NCBI GenBank assembly: GCA_003250175.1
Contig: QKHD01000053.1
Coordinates: 1 to 7,718 of the forward strand
Origin: Helicobacteraceae bacterium
GTDB taxonomy: Bacteria; Campylobacterota; Campylobacteria; Campylobacterales; SZUA-545
Direction: 5' to 3'
DNA: 7,718 nucleotides
The translations under genes were made by a program, and so were the position numbers. Positions 6,139 to 7,718 of the stretch are shown here, piece by piece (the first letter of the stretch is position 1; each line of letters opens with the position of its first letter). The notes beneath the pieces were generated by a model, which saw only the letters and a program-made list of their open reading frames with translations, was not told the DNA's origin and made no database searches.

Positions 6139-6402
6139 TTACAGATCATCATCTTGAATTTTCTGCCATTCTCCACCAACGTCCTCCCGTATGGCCATCC
6201 ATCCGGGTTCTACATTTCTCGCATCAAATAGTGTTTTGTCTTTTGAAACAACCTGTTCCATACTGACGCTCATTACATCAGACATATCATTGGTTGTGCC
6301 ACACAAAAAAGCCCATGAGTGGTCATCAGAATAATGAATTACTTGAAGTACCCTTTCAGTTTTTCTGAACCAAACTCTAATACATTTTGGTGCCGGAAAC
6401 AT
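6139..6402 (-). CDS. Small Trp-rich conserved hypothetical protein, possible immunity-type protein
   Basis: About 87 residues from the ATG at 6402; an in-frame GTG at 6408 would add two. An in-frame stop lies directly upstream of that GTG, so no longer form exists. No good ribosome-binding site is seen: GAGGAG is 13-19 bases away. The pattern V-L-Q-V-I-H-Y-S-D-D-H-S-W, F-L-C-G-T-T, then G-W-M-A-I-R-E-D-V-G and G-E-W resembles a widespread family of small soluble proteins with an H-x-D-D-x-W...F-L-x-G...G-W-x-A-x-R...W layout. I believe this family occurs near polymorphic-toxin immunity genes, but I know of no tested function. The protein is acidic at its C-terminus (Q-D-D-D-L) with no signal or membrane segment. 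It is flanked by the 40-bp repeat downstream and an inverted repeat upstream. Confidence 0.7.
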   Translation of the reverse strand: MFPAPKCIRVWFRKTERVLQVIHYSDDHSWAFLCGTTNDMSDVMSVSMEQVVSKDKTLFDARNVEPGWMAIREDVGGEWQKIQDDDL

Positions 6403-6410
6403 CGCCACTT

Positions 6411-6451
6411 AAGGATATAGACTCCTCGTCTCGTAATTGCGAAATATCCTT
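6411..6451. repeat. Inverted repeat in the spacer upstream of the 87-aa gene
   Basis: AAGGATAT (6411-6418) and ATATCCTT (6444-6451) form a perfect 8-bp outer stem. Inside it, AGAC/GTCT (6419-6422, 6428-6431) makes a small second stem. The spacer (6403-6495) is more GC-rich than the genes on either side. Two minus-strand frames through it are open and protein-like for about 30-45 codons. It may be a relic of another gene or a structured insertion. No recognised gene lies here. Confidence 0.4.
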
Positions 6452-6495
6452 GCCGAACCATGCCAAGGTCGCCTGCGCGATCCTATAGTTAAAAC

Positions 6496-6849
6496 CTATG
6501 AACCTAAGTGCATCCCATCTTTTAAGCCGTCAGGTGGTGCATACCGACTAAGATAGCTGCGAATACGATAAAAAACCTCTTTTTCTAAAGCTTTTACAGC
6601 ATTACTGCTCAATTCATCAATAGCAGCGCGTGCTAGATTTTCATTTTCGAATCTGATAATGCCAAGCCCTGTTGGGTGTGTTTCATCATTAGCATCAAAT
6701 ACCCGCTCGAAAGGATGATTATGAAATAGATAGTGAGGGTTGTATTTTTCCAATATATTGTCCACTTTTATTTTATACTCTTTGAATTTTTTAAAAGAGC
6801 CGGGAATCATCCAAAGTTCCGTTACTAAAAATACAGAATCATCACTCAT
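6496..6849 (-). CDS. Predicted dimeric alpha/beta-barrel (DUF1330/ABM-like) small protein
   Basis: A 117-residue soluble protein that I cannot name with confidence. From the N-terminus it shows a beta strand V-F-L-V-T-E-L-W, then P-G-S-F-K-K-F-K-E-Y leading into a helix. Next come Y-L-F-H-N-H-P-F-E, a second strand G-L-G-I-I-R-F-E-N, and a helix rich in Ala/Glu. This beta-alpha-beta order with a phenylalanine-rich core suggests a ferredoxin-like dimeric barrel such as DUF1330 or ABM proteins. I choose the ATG at 6849: AGGAT lies eight bases upstream, and a consensus extended -10 lies just beyond that. A longer reading from 6891 would translate the promoter and is unlikely. It is AT-rich and lies in the accessory array. 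An enzyme, a small-molecule binder or an immunity protein are all possible. Confidence 0.75.
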   Translation of the reverse strand: MSDDSVFLVTELWMIPGSFKKFKEYKIKVDNILEKYNPHYLFHNHPFERVFDANDETHPTGLGIIRFENENLARAAIDELSSNAVKALEKEVFYRIRSYLSRYAPPDGLKDGMHLGS

Positions 6850-6874
6850 TACTTTTATCCTATCGTTGATGACG

Positions 6875-6883
6875 ATTATAACA
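6875..6883 (-). promoter_or_regulatory. Extended -10 promoter for the 117-aa gene
   Basis: On the minus strand this reads TGTTATAAT, again a perfect TGnTATAAT. The predicted start of transcription is near 6868, with AGGAT and the ATG at 6849 following at suitable distances. The upstream side is T/A-rich without a clear -35. Its place inside a longer possible reading frame decides the start of that gene. Confidence 0.6.
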
Positions 6884-6911
6884 GAATGCAAACCTTAAAA
6901 ATTTTCTTGCA

Positions 6912-7022
6912 CGTTATCCTCATCCTATTTAGATTCCCATAATGGTTCAGAGTCGTAGTTGCTTTATCATGCTCTTTTTATTTAAGATGAGCAAGCTCAT
7001 GCACCACGATCATCACCCCTTT
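6912..7022 (-). pseudogene. Remnant of a YgjP-like (DUF45/M48-type) metallopeptidase
   Basis: The spacer between the immunity-like gene and the 117-aa gene encodes M-I-V-V-H-E-L-A-H-L-K (7013-6981), the zinc-binding HExxH helix of YgjP-like metallopeptidases. A TAA (6980-6978) follows where the family has Glu. In the same frame K-E-H-D-K-A continues (6977-6960), matching the usual E-K-E-H-N-K-A after this helix. From there similarity fades: a few residues such as the ending R-M-R-I-T may be relics of the C-terminus. Upstream, an in-frame stop lies at 7028-7026, and the rest of the gene is missing, replaced by the end of the immunity-like gene. This is a dead 3' fragment and says that this locus has undergone deletion or replacement. 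Confidence 0.75.
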
Positions 7023-7038
7023 ATGTTAGTCATTGCGT

Positions 7039-7718
7039 TCATTCTGCGCCACGGGAATCTTTGGATACCGGTAGATACGATTGTTCTTCCTCCGGAATAG
7101 TGCCGTCACGGTAGCGGGTGTCTTCCCATATCAGTCGCCAGGTGACGGGGAATGCTTCTTCATCGTAGGTGTCGTGGTAATAGGGTGCAACGCTGCCGTT
7201 TAGGAGGTAGTTCATGCACCCTTTTTTCTCACCGTCTTGTGTTTTCCATTCCGGTTCCCATATCCCGTCGATACGGATCCGTCCGCCTGTCGGGACGGTA
7301 ATATCTGCTGGTGACGGCAGGGGCGGAAGCTCTTTAGGAATGGCTTCATCATCCATGTAGGTAAAGACATCCTTGGCACGCATCGGGGCGATCCCGTGCG
7401 CACCGCCTTGTTCAAAAAGGCCACCGATATGTCTTTGTCTCTCTTCGGCACACTCAACGGCTTGGAAAATCTCCTCTTCGTTAATGGCCCACTCATAAAC
7501 ATACTCTTCCCGGTCAAGTTTGCGCCAGGCATAGGAGATGGACGTGACCACCTCCTTGAAATAGCCTTCCGGAGTCGCACTAAAGACGCTTTTTTTCCCT
7601 TTTTTCAGGGCGGATACACCCTTTTCTAACGCAATTTGTATATCCAAAAGACGACAATAATCCTCAGTAAAGAACTTCTCATTGGAGTACTCGGCAAATG
7701 TCGCATGTTTCAGCGCAT
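7039..7718 (-). CDS. Probable Imm71/Imm72-type polymorphic-toxin immunity protein, 5' end missing
   Basis: The frame stays open from the stop at 7039 to the window edge, so at least 225 residues are present and the start lies beyond 7718. Counting from the first visible codon, the N-terminal half is helical. An A-L-E-K-G-V-S-A-L-K-K-G-K-K segment (29-42) is followed by S-Y-A-W-R-K-L-D (61-68). The C-terminal half has G-I-W-E-P-E-W (151-157), G-C-M-N-Y-L (166-171), G-S-V-A-P-Y (174-179) and W-R-L-I-W-E-D-T-R-Y (193-202), then I-P-E-E-E (207-211). From memory, this set matches the Imm71/Imm72 immunity proteins that guard against toxins of type VI secretion and related systems. It is cytosolic, with no signal or membrane segments in view. 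No toxin is in the window; one could lie to the right. TTG at 7647 has been considered as a start and rejected. Confidence 0.7.
   Translation of the reverse strand, partial: ALKHATFAEYSNEKFFTEDYCRLLDIQIALEKGVSALKKGKKSVFSATPEGYFKEVVTSISYAWRKLDREEYVYEWAINEEEIFQAVECAEERQRHIGGLFEQGGAHGIAPMRAKDVFTYMDDEAIPKELPPLPSPADITVPTGGRIRIDGIWEPEWKTQDGEKKGCMNYLLNGSVAPYYHDTYDEEAFPVTWRLIWEDTRYRDGTIPEEEQSYLPVSKDSRGAE

Noticed and set aside
6969..6995. Third copy of the 40-bp repeat (TTTAAGATGAGCAAGC-like)
   Set aside because: The partial likeness falls inside the metallopeptidase HExxH coding remnant and lacks the other parts of the repeat.
5401..7038. Integron cassette array with attC sites
   Set aside because: Gene size and orientation fit, but no paired RYYYAAC/GTTRRRY core sites were found in the spacers, and at least one gene has its own promoter.
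7039..7647. TTG at 7647 as the start of the immunity-like gene
   Set aside because: The same frame continues without a stop to position 7716. There is no ribosome-binding site at 7647, and the upstream residues look like normal protein, so the gene is cut by the window edge.
1..7718. tRNA, rRNA or CRISPR arrays
   Set aside because: No cloverleaf-like sequence with a T-loop, no rRNA-like stretch and no regularly spaced direct repeats were seen on either strand.

Overview
The window looks like a chromosomal segment from a member of the Campylobacterota (Epsilonproteobacteria). The gene order supports this: a lipoprotein gene facing away from a divergent 5-formyltetrahydrofolate cyclo-ligase gene, which overlaps rny. 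As far as I recall, this order also occurs in Campylobacter jejuni (Cj1207-Cj1209). The core genes are fairly GC-rich for that phylum, which would fit a free-living Sulfurovum, Nitratifractor or Hydrogenimonas type. The genus is an inference that cannot be tested here.

Layout. Positions 1-192 (minus) hold the start of a lipoprotein gene. A short divergent promoter region follows. Then comes a plus-strand housekeeping run: folate cyclo-ligase (253-909), rny for RNase Y (812-2338), argH (2351-3742), a hairpin-bearing spacer, and an OsmC-family gene (3837-4310). The first three are overlapping or nearly abutting and probably form one operon. The OsmC gene converges on a minus-strand operon, with the two stop codons interlocked. 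Read in its own direction, that operon is HIT-family hydrolase (5326-4970), MntA-type nucleotidyltransferase antitoxin (4970-4680) and HepT-type HEPN toxin (4687-4307). The junctions overlap by 1 and 8 bases, and an extended -10 promoter lies at about 5359-5367. MntA/HepT is a type VII toxin-antitoxin pair in which MntA adenylylates a tyrosine of HepT. A nucleotide-phosphoramidase-family gene as the leading cistron is the most interesting arrangement in the window.

From about 5400 to the right end the DNA becomes visibly more AT-rich and turns into an accessory array. It has four small minus-strand genes with no housekeeping function: a Cys/His-rich protein of 214 aa, a small Trp-rich protein of 87-89 aa, a predicted dimeric alpha/beta-barrel protein of 117 aa, and a partial protein resembling Imm71/Imm72-type polymorphic-toxin immunity proteins. 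The spacers contain a diverged 40-bp repeat after two of the genes, an inverted repeat with open frames of unknown origin, and a clear relic of a YgjP-type metallopeptidase: its HExxH helix is intact but followed by a nonsense codon. No toxin gene is visible. The region therefore resembles an orphan immunity cluster or cassette-like island that has gained and lost genes.

Two start sites need care. The rightmost gene runs open to the window edge, so any internal TTG start is spurious. The 117-aa gene most likely starts at 6849, because a promoter lies inside the longer reading.
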